Positions 29,787-37,959 of a DNA stretch of 42,036 nt are shown piece after piece. The translations under genes were made by a program, and so were the position numbers. Origin of the DNA: Hydrogenophilaceae bacterium. GTDB lineage: Bacteria > Pseudomonadota > Alphaproteobacteria > Caulobacterales > Aquidulcibacteraceae. Location of the stretch: NCBI GenBank assembly GCA_013389015.1, contig JACAEE010000058.1, forward strand, positions 1-42,036, read 5' to 3'. How positions within the stretch are numbered: the stretch's first letter is position 1; each line of letters begins with the position of its first letter. The notes beneath the pieces were generated by a model. It saw only the letters and a list, made by a program, of their open reading frames with translations, did not search any database and was not told the origin of the DNA.

Positions 29787-29867
29787 TCAGCCGCGGGCAT
29801 TTCGCGCGCGGCGCCGATCGGCGGCCTGGGCCGGCCCCGCGCCGCAGATGATGACCTGGGTTCGCAC
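29787..29867 (-). pseudogene. Remnant of a flavin hydroxylase N-terminus
   Basis: A 26-codon open frame on the minus strand starts with GTG at 29867 behind a good ribosome site (GAGGGAGAAG). It reads MRTQVIICGAGPA, then a further 13 residues and a stop 14 bases before ligJ. The first 13 residues are the classic beta-strand plus GxGPA start of FAD-dependent hydroxylases such as 4-hydroxybenzoate 3-hydroxylase (PobA). The expected Gly-Leu continuation and the other 350 or so residues are gone. It looks like an internal deletion that left the start and perhaps the last codons. It could also be a translated leader peptide that helps ligJ expression. Confidence 0.5.
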
Positions 29868-30004
29868 GATGCTTCTCCCTCGCGACCCTAGCCTACGCCG
29901 CGGCGCTGGCCGCCGCCATGGACACGGCGGTACAAAAAGTTGGACATTCCGCCGCCCCTGCAGGGTGGACGGGGGGTCGTCCAGCCGGGCCGCCGGCGCA
30001 CCCC

Positions 30005-30874
30005 TCAGCCGAGCCGCAGGAGCTTTGCGGCGTTGTCCTTGAGGATGAGCGGCAGCACATCCTCGCGGAAGCCGGCCTCCTTCGCCGAGTCGATCCATTT
30101 GTCGGGCGTGATCAGCGGAAAATCCGAGCCGAACAGCATTTTGTGCTTCAACTGCGTGTTGGCGTATTGGACGACCTGTTTGGGAAAATATTTCGGCGAC
30201 CAGCCCGAAAGGTCGATGAACACGTTCTCCTTGTGCAGCGCCATGGAAAGGCTCTCGTCCGTCCATGGCCAGGAGGGGTGCGCAAGGATGATCTTCATGT
30301 CTGGGAAGTCGACGGCAACGTCGTCGACAAGCATCGGCTGGCCGTATTTGAGACGCACGCCGCCGCCGCCGGGCATTCCCGTTCCCATGCCGGAATGGCC
30401 GGTGTGGAAGATCGCCGGCAATTTGTGTTCGGCGATCACCTCATAGAGCGGGTAGGCCATGCGGTCGGCGGGGTGGAAGCCTTGCATCGGCGGATGGAAT
30501 TTGAAGCCCTTGATCGGATAGTCGGCCAGGAGCGCGCGCGCCTCCCGAGCGCCCATCTTGCCCTTGTGCGGGTCGATCGAGGCGAAGGCGATCATGATGT
30601 CGGAATTGGCGCGCGCCTGCTCGGCGATTTCTTCATTGCGGATGCGCCGGGCGCCGAAGGCGCTTTCGATGTCGACCGTGAACATCACGAACGCCACTTG
30701 GCGTTCGCGGTAGTAGGCGATGGTCTCCGGTATGGTGGGGCGCTTGCGATCGGTCTTGAAATAGCGTGACGCAGCGTCGAAGAATTGCCCCATGACCGGG
30801 TCTTCCGGGTCGTGGCACGAGACTTCGGCGTGAGTGTGGATGTCGATGGCGCGGATATTGGCGAGGTCGATCAT
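30005..30874 (-). CDS. Amidohydrolase-superfamily (ACMSD-like) hydrolase or decarboxylase
   Basis: This 289-residue TIM-barrel protein has the metal motif AIDIHTHAE (His13, His15), GFKFHPPMQGF, a barrel His in AIFHTGHSG, ILAHPSWPW and MLFGSDFP, whose Asp is the usual base. It belongs to the COG2159 group with ACMSD, gamma-resorcylate decarboxylase and LigJ/LigY-type enzymes. The specific reaction is not recognisable; candidates in this cluster are decarboxylation or hydrolysis of a ring-cleavage or carboxylated aromatic intermediate. It lies upstream of ligJ in the same direction, 130 bases from the flavoprotein relic, and is divergent from the AraC gene. Ribosome site GAGGG before ATG. Confidence 0.8.
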   Translation of the reverse strand: MIDLANIRAIDIHTHAEVSCHDPEDPVMGQFFDAASRYFKTDRKRPTIPETIAYYRERQVAFVMFTVDIESAFGARRIRNEEIAEQARANSDIMIAFASIDPHKGKMGAREARALLADYPIKGFKFHPPMQGFHPADRMAYPLYEVIAEHKLPAIFHTGHSGMGTGMPGGGGVRLKYGQPMLVDDVAVDFPDMKIILAHPSWPWTDESLSMALHKENVFIDLSGWSPKYFPKQVVQYANTQLKHKMLFGSDFPLITPDKWIDSAKEAGFREDVLPLILKDNAAKLLRLG

Positions 30875-30946
30875 GGCGTCCCTCTTAGCGCGTTCGGCGC
30901 GGCGCGCCCATACTAGCCGGCGTCATCCGTGCGGCGAAGCCTGACG

Positions 30947-31900
30947 ATGCGTCGCGTCTATTCCACAGAAAGCGTCGGGCCCGCCGAGCGGCTCGCCTTC
31001 TGGAACGCCATCGCCTCGCGTGCGATCGCGCCGATGTCGATCGAGGCCATGGGCGCAGCGCCGTTTCGCGCCGAGCTGGGGCGCGCTTCGCTCGGCCGCT
31101 GCGAGCTGTTTTCGCCCCGGTCGACGGCGGCTAGCGTTCGCTTCGACGGCGCGGTCAGGCGCCGCGCAGGCGTGCGGAAACGGCGCATGCTGCTGATGCT
31201 GCAATGCGAAGGGCGCTCTCTCGCCCAACTCGCGGGGCGCGACGTCGAGCTTCAGCCCGGCGATTCCGTCGTCATCGATGCCGAGGCGCCTTACACGATC
31301 GGTTTCACCGAGCCGACCCGGGTGATCCTGGCGAGCCTGGAGGGCGATGAGCGTCGCCTCGCCGCCATGGAGCGGGTCGCGGGACATCGGGCGTGCGGCG
31401 CCATCGGCGCCGGCGCCCTTCTGTCCAGCTTCCTGCGCTCAACCTGGGCGCATCTGGACGATCAGTTGGCTGAGGAGGGAGGCGGGGCGCTGAGCGCGGC
31501 GTTGTGGGATCTGGCGGCCCTCGCCTATGGGCTGCCGCGATCCGCCGTCGCAACGGGGACGCGCGCGGACGATATGCGCGCCCAGATGCAGGCGTTCATG
31601 GAGGAGCGCCTTCACGATCCCGCCCTCGGCGCCGCCATGATCGCCCGCGATTTCGCCGTTTCGCGGCGCTATGTGCAAATGCTGTTTTCCGAGATCGGGT
31701 TCACGCCCTCGGCCTTCATCCTCGAGCGGCGCTTGGAGCGCGCCGCAGAGCGGCTGGGCCAAGGCGAAGACTGCGTCACGGACGTCGCGTTTTCGCTGGG
31801 ATTCAATGATCTCAGCCACTTCTCCCGCGCGTTTCGGCGCCGTCTTGGCGTCTCGCCCCGCGCGTATCGCGACGCCGCGCGCCGGCGCGCGGCGACTTGA
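30947..31900 (+). CDS. AraC-family transcriptional regulator (FeaR/NphR-like)
   Basis: This 317-residue regulator has an N-terminal AraC_binding_2-type domain, with LAFWNAIASRAIAPM near the start and QPGDSVVIDAEAPYTI in the cupin-like part. The C-terminal AraC HTH pair has DPALGAAMIARDFAVSRRYVQMLF (first helix-turn-helix, shown in part), VTDVAFSLGFNDLSHFSRAF, and the end RRRLGVSPRAYRD. This group activates catabolic genes for aromatic compounds. A GTG at 30929 would add six residues; I chose the ATG. It is divergent from the amidohydrolase-lig operon by 72 bases and precedes the P450 gene, so either could be its target. Confidence 0.9.
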   Translation: MRRVYSTESVGPAERLAFWNAIASRAIAPMSIEAMGAAPFRAELGRASLGRCELFSPRSTAASVRFDGAVRRRAGVRKRRMLLMLQCEGRSLAQLAGRDVELQPGDSVVIDAEAPYTIGFTEPTRVILASLEGDERRLAAMERVAGHRACGAIGAGALLSSFLRSTWAHLDDQLAEEGGGALSAALWDLAALAYGLPRSAVATGTRADDMRAQMQAFMEERLHDPALGAAMIARDFAVSRRYVQMLFSEIGFTPSAFILERRLERAAERLGQGEDCVTDVAFSLGFNDLSHFSRAFRRRLGVSPRAYRDAARRRAAT

Positions 31901-31984
31901 CCCAGAACGAAGCGCGCCGCTTCGTCCGGAAGCGAGCGGCGCCCGCGCCGGCGTCCTACCCTGAATACAGGGAGGACTGCGCAG

Positions 31985-33184
31985 ATGACGCTTACGCTGG
32001 ACCGGCCCGAGAGCGACATTGATCTTTTCAGCGACGACGCGCTGGCCGATCCCTATCCGCTCTATCGCGTGCTCCGCGATTGCGCGCCCGCGGTCTTTCT
32101 CGCACGCCACGACGCCTGGTTTCTCGGCCGCTACCAGCAGGTGCGCGATGCGCTCAGCGATTGGCGAACCTATTCCTCCGCGTGCGGCATCGGCCTCAAT
32201 CCGACCATCAACGCGGCCTGGCGCGAGGCGCTCATCTGCCTCGATCCGCCGGAGCACACGGAGAAGCGCAAACTGCTGTTGGAGCGGCTCGCGCCGAAAT
32301 ATCTGAGGCCGGTGGAGGAGACGATCGATCGGCGCGCGCAGGCGCTTGTCGACCGGCTCGCGGCGCAGCCAGGCTTCGACGCCGTCGCCGAGTTCGCGCA
32401 GGACCTGCCGGTCAACGTCATCATGGACTTGATCGGCTGGCCTGACGCAGTGCGCGGGTCTCTTCTCGACATGGCGGAGGGCAGCTTCAACGCGGTCGGC
32501 CCTGACAATGCGCGCATGCAGGGCTCGCTGCCGCGGCTCGGGGCGATGATGGAGCTCATCGCGAAGGTCTATGATGAGGGCGCGCTCGCGCCGGGCGGGT
32601 TCGGCGCCACGATCGCAGAGGCGGCGCGCCGCGGCGAAATCACGCGCGAGGCGGCGATCGGCCTGCTCGCCGGCTATGTCGTCGCCGCATTCGACACCAC
32701 GATCCATTCAGTCGCCAGCGGCGTATGGCTGTTTGCGAACAATCCTCACGAGTGGCGCCGCGTATGCGCCGAGCCCTCTCTCGTGCCGGCGGCCTTCGAA
32801 GAGGTCGTGCGCCTGGAGACCCCGCTGCAGAACTTCTCCCGCGTCGTCACCCGCGACGTTGATTTGGGCGAGGGCGCCGCCATTCCCGCGGGCGCGCGCG
32901 TGATCGTGAGCTACGCCGCCGCGAACCGCGATGAGCGCTATTTCAGCGACCCGGATCGCCTGGTCGTCGATCGCAAGCCCGCCAATCACTTGGGCTTTGG
33001 GCTGGGCGTGCACGCCTGCGCGGGGCAGGGGTTGGCGCGGCTCGAGGGCCATGCCGTCTTCCGCGCCGTCGCCGAACGCGGCCTGGCGTTCGCCTTGGCC
33101 GGCGAGCCCGTCCGCAGCCTCAACAACATCGCACGCGGCTTCGCCCGCGTGCCGGCGCGCCTGATCAAGCTCATGGGGCATTGA
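31985..33184 (+). CDS. Cytochrome P450, CYP199-like
   Basis: This 399-residue soluble bacterial P450 has an I-helix AGYVVAAFDTT (229-239) with the acid-alcohol pair Asp237/Thr238, the K-helix ExxR at Glu273-Arg276, and the heme loop FGLGVHACAGQGLARLEG with Cys345. FGxGxHACxGQGLARLE is characteristic of the CYP199A group, which O-demethylates para-methoxybenzoates or hydroxylates cinnamates, releasing formaldehyde on demethylation. The ribosome site GGGAGGA precedes the ATG. No ferredoxin or reductase gene is nearby, so redox partners must come from elsewhere. The context fits attack on a methoxylated aromatic acid, but regiochemistry cannot be predicted. Confidence 0.88.
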   Translation: MTLTLDRPESDIDLFSDDALADPYPLYRVLRDCAPAVFLARHDAWFLGRYQQVRDALSDWRTYSSACGIGLNPTINAAWREALICLDPPEHTEKRKLLLERLAPKYLRPVEETIDRRAQALVDRLAAQPGFDAVAEFAQDLPVNVIMDLIGWPDAVRGSLLDMAEGSFNAVGPDNARMQGSLPRLGAMMELIAKVYDEGALAPGGFGATIAEAARRGEITREAAIGLLAGYVVAAFDTTIHSVASGVWLFANNPHEWRRVCAEPSLVPAAFEEVVRLETPLQNFSRVVTRDVDLGEGAAIPAGARVIVSYAAANRDERYFSDPDRLVVDRKPANHLGFGLGVHACAGQGLARLEGHAVFRAVAERGLAFALAGEPVRSLNNIARGFARVPARLIKLMGH

Positions 33185-33351
33185 GACGGCGTGACGTCTG
33201 GCGCCCTTGAAGGGGGCCCCCGATTCGTCAAAAACGGACCGGCGTAACTGCGCCGACAGCGGCTGCTGCGCGTCCGGCTTTTTGTGCGCCGGCGTCCGCA
33301 GCGCTTCCGCTCAGGTCGGCCACAATCGCGGATTGGCGATCAGGACGAGAG

Positions 33352-35334
33352 ATGACACGTGAAGCCGCCAAACAAGGCGACCTGCTCTGGACGCCCTCGC
33401 CGGCGCGGATCGCGGAGGCGCGGCTGACGGACTTCCTGCGCTGGCTCGAGGCCGAGCGCGGCCTCGCCTTCGCCGATTACGGCGCGCTGTGGCGCTGGTC
33501 CGTGCAGGAGATCGAGGCTTTCTGGCAAGCGATCTGGGACTATTTCGAGATCCAGTCGTCGACGCCGCACACGTGCGTGCTGGAGGCGCGCGTGATGCCG
33601 GGCGCGCGCTGGTTCCCCGGCGCGCGGCTCAACTACGCGGAGCATGCGTTACGCCCCGCGCGCGGAGGCGAGGCGGCGTTGCTCTTCGCCAGCGAAGACC
33701 AGCCGCTGCGCGCGATCAGCTGGGACGAGCTGGCGGGGAAGGTGCGGAGGCTGGCGACGAGCCTGCGCGAACTGGGCGTGGGCCCGGGCGATCGCGTGGC
33801 GTCCTACGTCACCAACCGTCCCGAAGCGGTGGTCGCGATGCTGGCGGCCACCAGCATCGGCGCGATCTGGTCGAGCTGCTCGCCCGATTTCGGCGCCCAA
33901 GGCGTGCTCGACCGGCTCCAGCAACTCGAGCCCAGACTCCTTTTTTGCGTCGACGGCTATCGCTATGGCGGCAAGGTTTTTGATCGGCGCGTGGAGATCG
34001 CGGCCATAGCGGGCGCCATTCCGTCGCTGCAGCACATCGTCCATGTCCCGTTCGACGCGTCCGCCGCAATCGAGAGCGACTTGCCCGTTACGCCATGGGC
34101 CGCGCTGCTGGAGCAGCCGCCAGTGTCGGCGTCCGCGTTCAAGTTTGCGCCGCTTCCCTTCGATCATCCGCTCTGGATTCTCTTCTCCTCCGGCACGACC
34201 GGCCTGCCCAAGGCGATCGTGCACAGCCATGGCGGCATCCTGATCGAGATGCTGAAGGCGCTCGCCTTCCACTTCGATCTGCGCGCGGGCGATCGCGGCT
34301 TTTTCTACACCACCACCGGCTGGATGATGTGGAATTTCGTCGCCAGCATGCTTCTCGCCGGCGTGACGCCGGTGCTCTATGACGGCAATCCGGCCTATCC
34401 GCAGCCCGATGCGCTCTGGAAGTTGGCGCAAGACAGCAAAGCGTCCTTGATGGGCGCAAGCCCAGCATTCGTGGACGGCATGATCAAGGCGGGCGTCGCG
34501 CCGCGCGAACGCCATGATCTGAGCGCGCTCAGAACAGTCGTCGTCGCCGGCGCGCCGGTCTCGCCCGAGCAGCACGCCTGGCTCTACGACAACGTCAAGA
34601 GCGACCTCGCCACCTCGACGGGCACCGGGGGAACCGACATCTGTTCAGGCTTCACCGGCGGGGTCGCCATCCAGCCGGTCTACGCCGGCGAGATGCAGGC
34701 GCGCTGCCTGGGCGTCGCCGCATACGCCTTCGATGAAGCGGGCCGGGAGGTGACCGACGAGGTGGGCGAACTCGTCGTGACGCAGCCGATGCCCTCGATG
34801 CCGGTGCGGTTCTGGAACGACCCCGGCGACGTGCGCTATCGCGAGACCTATTTCGACATGTATCCGGGCGTCTGGCGGCAGGGCGATTTCTTCCGCATCA
34901 ATGCGCGCGGCGGGTGCTTCGTGCTCGGCCGATCCGACGCCACCCTCAATCGCGGCGGCATTCGCATCGGGACGGCGGAAATCTATCGCGTGGTCGAGGC
35001 GCTCGATTTCGTCGAGAGCGCGCTCGTCGTCCACGTTGACCGCGCCGGAGGCGAAGCCTTCATGCCCTTGTTCGTCAAGACGCGCGGCGCGCCGCTTGAT
35101 GACACGCAGCGCGCCGCCATCCGGCAGGCGATCCGCACGCAATTCACGCCGCGCCACGTGCCGGACGACATCATCGAGGCGCCGGACATTCCCATGACGC
35201 TCACCGGCAAGAAGCTTGAAGTGCCGGTGCGGCGCATCCTCTCCGGCGCGCCCCCAGAGAAGGCCGCCAATGTCAACGCCATGGCCAACCCGGATTCGCT
35301 GCGCTTCTTCGCAGCCTACGCCAAGGCGCTCTAG
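33352..35334 (+). CDS. Acetoacetyl-CoA synthetase-like AMP-forming ligase
   Basis: This 660-residue acyl-adenylate ligase has the length and N-terminus of acetoacetate-CoA ligase (LTDFLRWLEAERGL, then an ACAS_N-type region with RWFPGARLNYAEHAL). It shows the P-loop FSSGTTGLPKAIVHSHGG (277-294), YTTTGWMMWNF, TGTGGTDICSGF, the hinge GRSDATLNRGGIRIGTAEIY and a C-terminal catalytic Lys in LTGKKLEVP. Acetoacetate activation is the family function. In this cluster a CoA ligase for hydroxycinnamates is required and no other is visible, so a shifted specificity is conceivable but unsupported. The 167-base region before it has no recognised gene. folD is convergent, 16 bases beyond its end. Confidence 0.88.
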   Translation: MTREAAKQGDLLWTPSPARIAEARLTDFLRWLEAERGLAFADYGALWRWSVQEIEAFWQAIWDYFEIQSSTPHTCVLEARVMPGARWFPGARLNYAEHALRPARGGEAALLFASEDQPLRAISWDELAGKVRRLATSLRELGVGPGDRVASYVTNRPEAVVAMLAATSIGAIWSSCSPDFGAQGVLDRLQQLEPRLLFCVDGYRYGGKVFDRRVEIAAIAGAIPSLQHIVHVPFDASAAIESDLPVTPWAALLEQPPVSASAFKFAPLPFDHPLWILFSSGTTGLPKAIVHSHGGILIEMLKALAFHFDLRAGDRGFFYTTTGWMMWNFVASMLLAGVTPVLYDGNPAYPQPDALWKLAQDSKASLMGASPAFVDGMIKAGVAPRERHDLSALRTVVVAGAPVSPEQHAWLYDNVKSDLATSTGTGGTDICSGFTGGVAIQPVYAGEMQARCLGVAAYAFDEAGREVTDEVGELVVTQPMPSMPVRFWNDPGDVRYRETYFDMYPGVWRQGDFFRINARGGCFVLGRSDATLNRGGIRIGTAEIYRVVEALDFVESALVVHVDRAGGEAFMPLFVKTRGAPLDDTQRAAIRQAIRTQFTPRHVPDDIIEAPDIPMTLTGKKLEVPVRRILSGAPPEKAANVNAMANPDSLRFFAAYAKAL

Positions 35335-35350
35335 CCGCAGCGCGGCCTCG

Positions 35351-36247
35351 TCAGCGCCCGTCTTGTTGGTTGCGCGCCGCTCTTGCGGTGTTGGCGAGCA
35401 GGCAGGCGATCGTCATCGGCCCCACGCCGCCCGGAACGGGGGTGATCGCGCCGGCGTGCGCCATCTCCTCGTAGGCGACATCGCCCACCAGCCGATGCTT
35501 GCCGCCGGCTGCTTCGATGCGGTTGATCCCGACATCGATGACGACGGCGCCGGGCTTCACCCAGTCGCCGCGCACAAGGCCAGGGCTGCCGGCGGCCGCG
35601 ACCAGGATGTCGGCGCCGCGCACGATCCCGGCGAGGCCGCGCGTGAGAATGTGCGTCACCGTGACGGTGCACTCGCGTTCAAGCAGCAGCAGCGCCACCG
35701 GCTTGCCCACGATGTTGGACTTGCCGATGACGACCGCGTTGAGGCCGCGAAAGTCGTCGATCACCGTGTCGAGCAGCATCATGCAGCCGAGCGGCGTGCA
35801 GGGGATGAGTCCGCCTGTTCCCGTCGAAAGGCGCCCGACATTCACGGGATGGAAGCCGTCGACGTCCTTCATCGGGTCGATGGCGTCGAGCACCTTGCCC
35901 GCATCGATATGCGCAGGAAGGGGCAATTGCACTAGGATGCCGTTGACGCCGGGGTCCCCGTTCAACGCGTCGATGAGCGCGAGCAATTCGGCTTCGCTCG
36001 TCGCCGCCGTCAAGCGGTGCTCGATCGAACGCATGCCGGCGCGGCGCGTTTCGGCGATCTTGCGCCGGACATAGACAAGGCTCGCCGGATCCTCGCCCAC
36101 CAGCACGACGGCGAGGCCAGGCGCAACGCCGCACGCCGCGGCGTGATCGTGGACCTCGGCGGCGACCGTTTGGATCAGCCGCGCGGCGATCGCGCGCCCG
36201 TCGATAATGCGCGGCGCTGGCGCACGCGAGGGCGCGGCGGAAACCAT
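35351..36247 (-). CDS. folD: Methylenetetrahydrofolate dehydrogenase / methenyl-THF cyclohydrolase
   Basis: FolD interconverts 5,10-methylene-THF and 10-formyl-THF. The 298-residue protein has the catalytic Lys63 in VYVRRKIAE, the substrate loop [11 protein letters not shown], the [12 protein letters not shown] block, NAD(P) binding from [26 protein letters not shown] and the ending [16 protein letters not shown]. It follows the metF-like gene by 3 bases. Its pairing with a THF-dependent demethylase gene across a divergent promoter suggests it oxidises the methyl-derived C1 unit rather than, or as well as, serving general biosynthesis. A second FolD may exist elsewhere in the genome. Confidence 0.94.
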   Translation of the reverse strand: MVSAAPSRAPAPRIIDGRAIAARLIQTVAAEVHDHAAACGVAPGLAVVLVGEDPASLVYVRRKIAETRRAGMRSIEHRLTAATSEAELLALIDALNGDPGVNGILVQLPLPAHIDAGKVLDAIDPMKDVDGFHPVNVGRLSTGTGGLIPCTPLGCMMLLDTVIDDFRGLNAVVIGKSNIVGKPVALLLLERECTVTVTHILTRGLAGIVRGADILVAAAGSPGLVRGDWVKPGAVVIDVGINRIEAAGGKHRLVGDVAYEEMAHAGAITPVPGGVGPMTIACLLANTARAARNQQDGR

Positions 36248-36250
36248 CGC

Positions 36251-37123
36251 TCAGCAGACGCGGGAGGCGGTGAAGTCGCGCACCCAGTCGGCGGTCTTGG
36301 CGAGGCCGCCGAACGGGTAGAAATGCAGCCGCACGTCCCCGTGCACGGCGGGATCTAGCGTGCGTTCGAGCGCGTCGATGAGCGGCGCGGGGCCGGCGTT
36401 GTTCAATAATCGCGTCATCGACAGGCCGTACTTGGCCATCACCTTGGCCGAGACGCCGACGCCGCAGCGCGCCGCAAAGCGCAGCAGCGTTTTGACGCTC
36501 GCAGGGCCTGCGAGCCCGAGGCGCACCGGCGCGCTCACGCCCGCATCGCGCAGGCGCGCCACCCACTCGAGCATGGGCTCGGCGTCGAAGCCGAATTGTG
36601 TGCAGATCGAAGCCTCGTGCCCAAGATCGGCGAGCGCGGCGAGCTTGTCGCGCATGGCCTGCGCGAGCTTGGCGGCGGGAATAGCGGAATGTCCTTCGGG
36701 GTAGCCTGCAATCCCGACGTGGCGCACGCCGTACTTGGCGAGCAGTCCCGACCTGATCAGCGCCAGCGCATCCTCGTAGGGCCCAATCGGGCGCGGCGGA
36801 TCGCCAGCGACCACAAACACCCTGTCCACGCCCGCGCACGCCGTCAGGCAGTCGAGATACATGTCGAGGTCGGCCTCGGACGCGATGCGCCGCGCCGAGA
36901 GATGCGGCATCGGCTCAAGTCCAAGGCGACGAATGAGGACGGCCGCCTCGATGCGCTGGTCGAAGTCCTCGTCAGGGAGAAAGGTGAGCGAAACCTGCGC
37001 GCCCGCGGGTATGGCGTCGCTCGCGTCGGCCAAAGCGTCAGCGTCCTTGGCCGTCATCTCGAGCGACCAATCGGCGAGAAGCGTTTGCGGATGCGCCAGG
37101 GCGGGCATGAGGGCGGCGCTCAT
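36251..37123 (-). CDS. Divergent methylenetetrahydrofolate reductase (MetF-like)
   Basis: This 290-residue MTHFR-fold protein has the catalytic-Glu segment as ADWSLEMTAKD (Glu22), in place of the canonical SFEFFPP. It keeps the FAD/folate loop VFVVAGDPPRPIGPY, HVGIAGYPEGHS and the IC-TQFGFD block of MetF proteins. The ATG at 37123 follows GGAGG; a longer open frame upstream lacks support. It overlaps no gene and is 3 bases before folD. In Sphingobium SYK-6 metF is cotranscribed with ligM to oxidise 5-methyl-THF; the divergent ligM-like gene here makes the same role likely. It may be a catabolic paralogue of housekeeping MetF. Confidence 0.85.
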   Translation of the reverse strand: MSAALMPALAHPQTLLADWSLEMTAKDADALADASDAIPAGAQVSLTFLPDEDFDQRIEAAVLIRRLGLEPMPHLSARRIASEADLDMYLDCLTACAGVDRVFVVAGDPPRPIGPYEDALALIRSGLLAKYGVRHVGIAGYPEGHSAIPAAKLAQAMRDKLAALADLGHEASICTQFGFDAEPMLEWVARLRDAGVSAPVRLGLAGPASVKTLLRFAARCGVGVSAKVMAKYGLSMTRLLNNAGPAPLIDALERTLDPAVHGDVRLHFYPFGGLAKTADWVRDFTASRVC

Positions 37124-37187
37124 CAGGTTCCTCCCGGATCTCCGGGCCGGCCCCAACGCCGCCCCTCAATTCTCCACTAGCGCGCGA

Positions 37188-37208
37188 TTCATAATTCGTA
37201 TAGATGAA
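37188..37208. promoter_or_regulatory. Inverted repeat in the divergent metF/ligM-operon region
   Basis: TTCAT (37188-37192) and ATGAA (37204-37208) form a short inverted repeat with an 11-base spacer in the only AT-rich part of this neighbourhood, between the metF-like gene and the hydrolase-ligM operon. It could be an operator, for example for the IclR regulator downstream. The arms are only 5 bases, so support is weak. Confidence 0.25.
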
Positions 37209-37224
37209 AAATTCAAGGATGCGA

Positions 37225-37938
37225 ATGAAAGCTGCCTCTGCTGCACCCCTTTTGCTGCTCCCGGGTCTACTGTGCGACGCCCGGATCTGGGCTGAACAAG
37301 TCCGGGAGTTCGCGGATTTCGTGCCCGTGGCGGCTGACTATGAGGGCGCACGCAGCCTCGGGGCGATGGCGGAGCGGGCGCTGGCGCAGGCGCCGACGCG
37401 GTTCAGTCTCGTGGGTCATTCCATGGGCGCGCGGGTGGCGCTGGAAGTCTGGCGCATGGCGCCGGAGCGGGTGGAGCGGCTGGCGCTTTTGAGCACCGGC
37501 GTTCACCCGGTTCAGCCCGGGGAAGCCGAGAAGCGGCGCGCGCTGCTGCACGTCGGCCGCGAACAAGGGATCGACGCGCTCCTGGACCTTTGGCTGCCGC
37601 CGATGGTCGCTCCGGCGCGACGCGGCGATCGTGCGCTGATCGGGCGCCTGCGCGCGATGTGCCGCGCCGGCGGCGTTGCGCAATACGAGGCGCAGATTGA
37701 AGCCCTGCTCGCGCGCCCGGACGTCGAGAGCCTGCTGGCTTCGGTTGCGCGCCCGACGCTCGTGGGCGTCGGGCGACAGGACGCGTGGAGCCCGCTGGCG
37801 CAGCACGAGGCGATCGCCGCCGCGATCCCTGGCGCGCGGCTGGCGGTGTTCGAGGAATGCGGACATATGTGTCCGGCCGAAGCGCCGGATCAGGTGAACG
37901 CCGCGCTGCGCGACTGGCTCGCGCGCGCGCCGGATTGA
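37225..37938 (+). CDS. Alpha/beta-fold hydrolase of unknown substrate
   Basis: This 237-residue protein has LLLLPGLLCDARIW (oxyanion region), nucleophile Ser66 in LVGHSMGARVAL, a probable acid Asp in VGVGRQDAWSP and His in ECGHMCPAE, so the triad is intact. There is no signal peptide; it should be cytoplasmic. The start at 37225 is chosen because AAGGA lies 5 bases upstream; in-frame ATGs at 37204 and 37219 have no comparable site. It is the first gene of the operon with the ligM-like gene (21-base gap) and divergent from metF-folD. It could cleave an aromatic ester or a thioester; the sequence does not say which. Confidence 0.82.
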   Translation: MKAASAAPLLLLPGLLCDARIWAEQVREFADFVPVAADYEGARSLGAMAERALAQAPTRFSLVGHSMGARVALEVWRMAPERVERLALLSTGVHPVQPGEAEKRRALLHVGREQGIDALLDLWLPPMVAPARRGDRALIGRLRAMCRAGGVAQYEAQIEALLARPDVESLLASVARPTLVGVGRQDAWSPLAQHEAIAAAIPGARLAVFEECGHMCPAEAPDQVNAALRDWLARAPD

Positions 37939-37959
37939 GTTGTCGATTAGGAGAGGACC

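Noticed and set aside
29868-30004. Open frame continuing upstream of the flavoprotein relic
   Set aside because: It runs into the amidohydrolase gene in another frame and shows no protein-family features; only the GTG-started 26 codons resemble anything.
33185-33351. GGGGGCCCCC palindrome and CGGCTTTTTG after the P450 gene as an intrinsic terminator
   Set aside because: The stem halves that would precede the T run do not pair well; nothing convincing is found in this 167-base gap.
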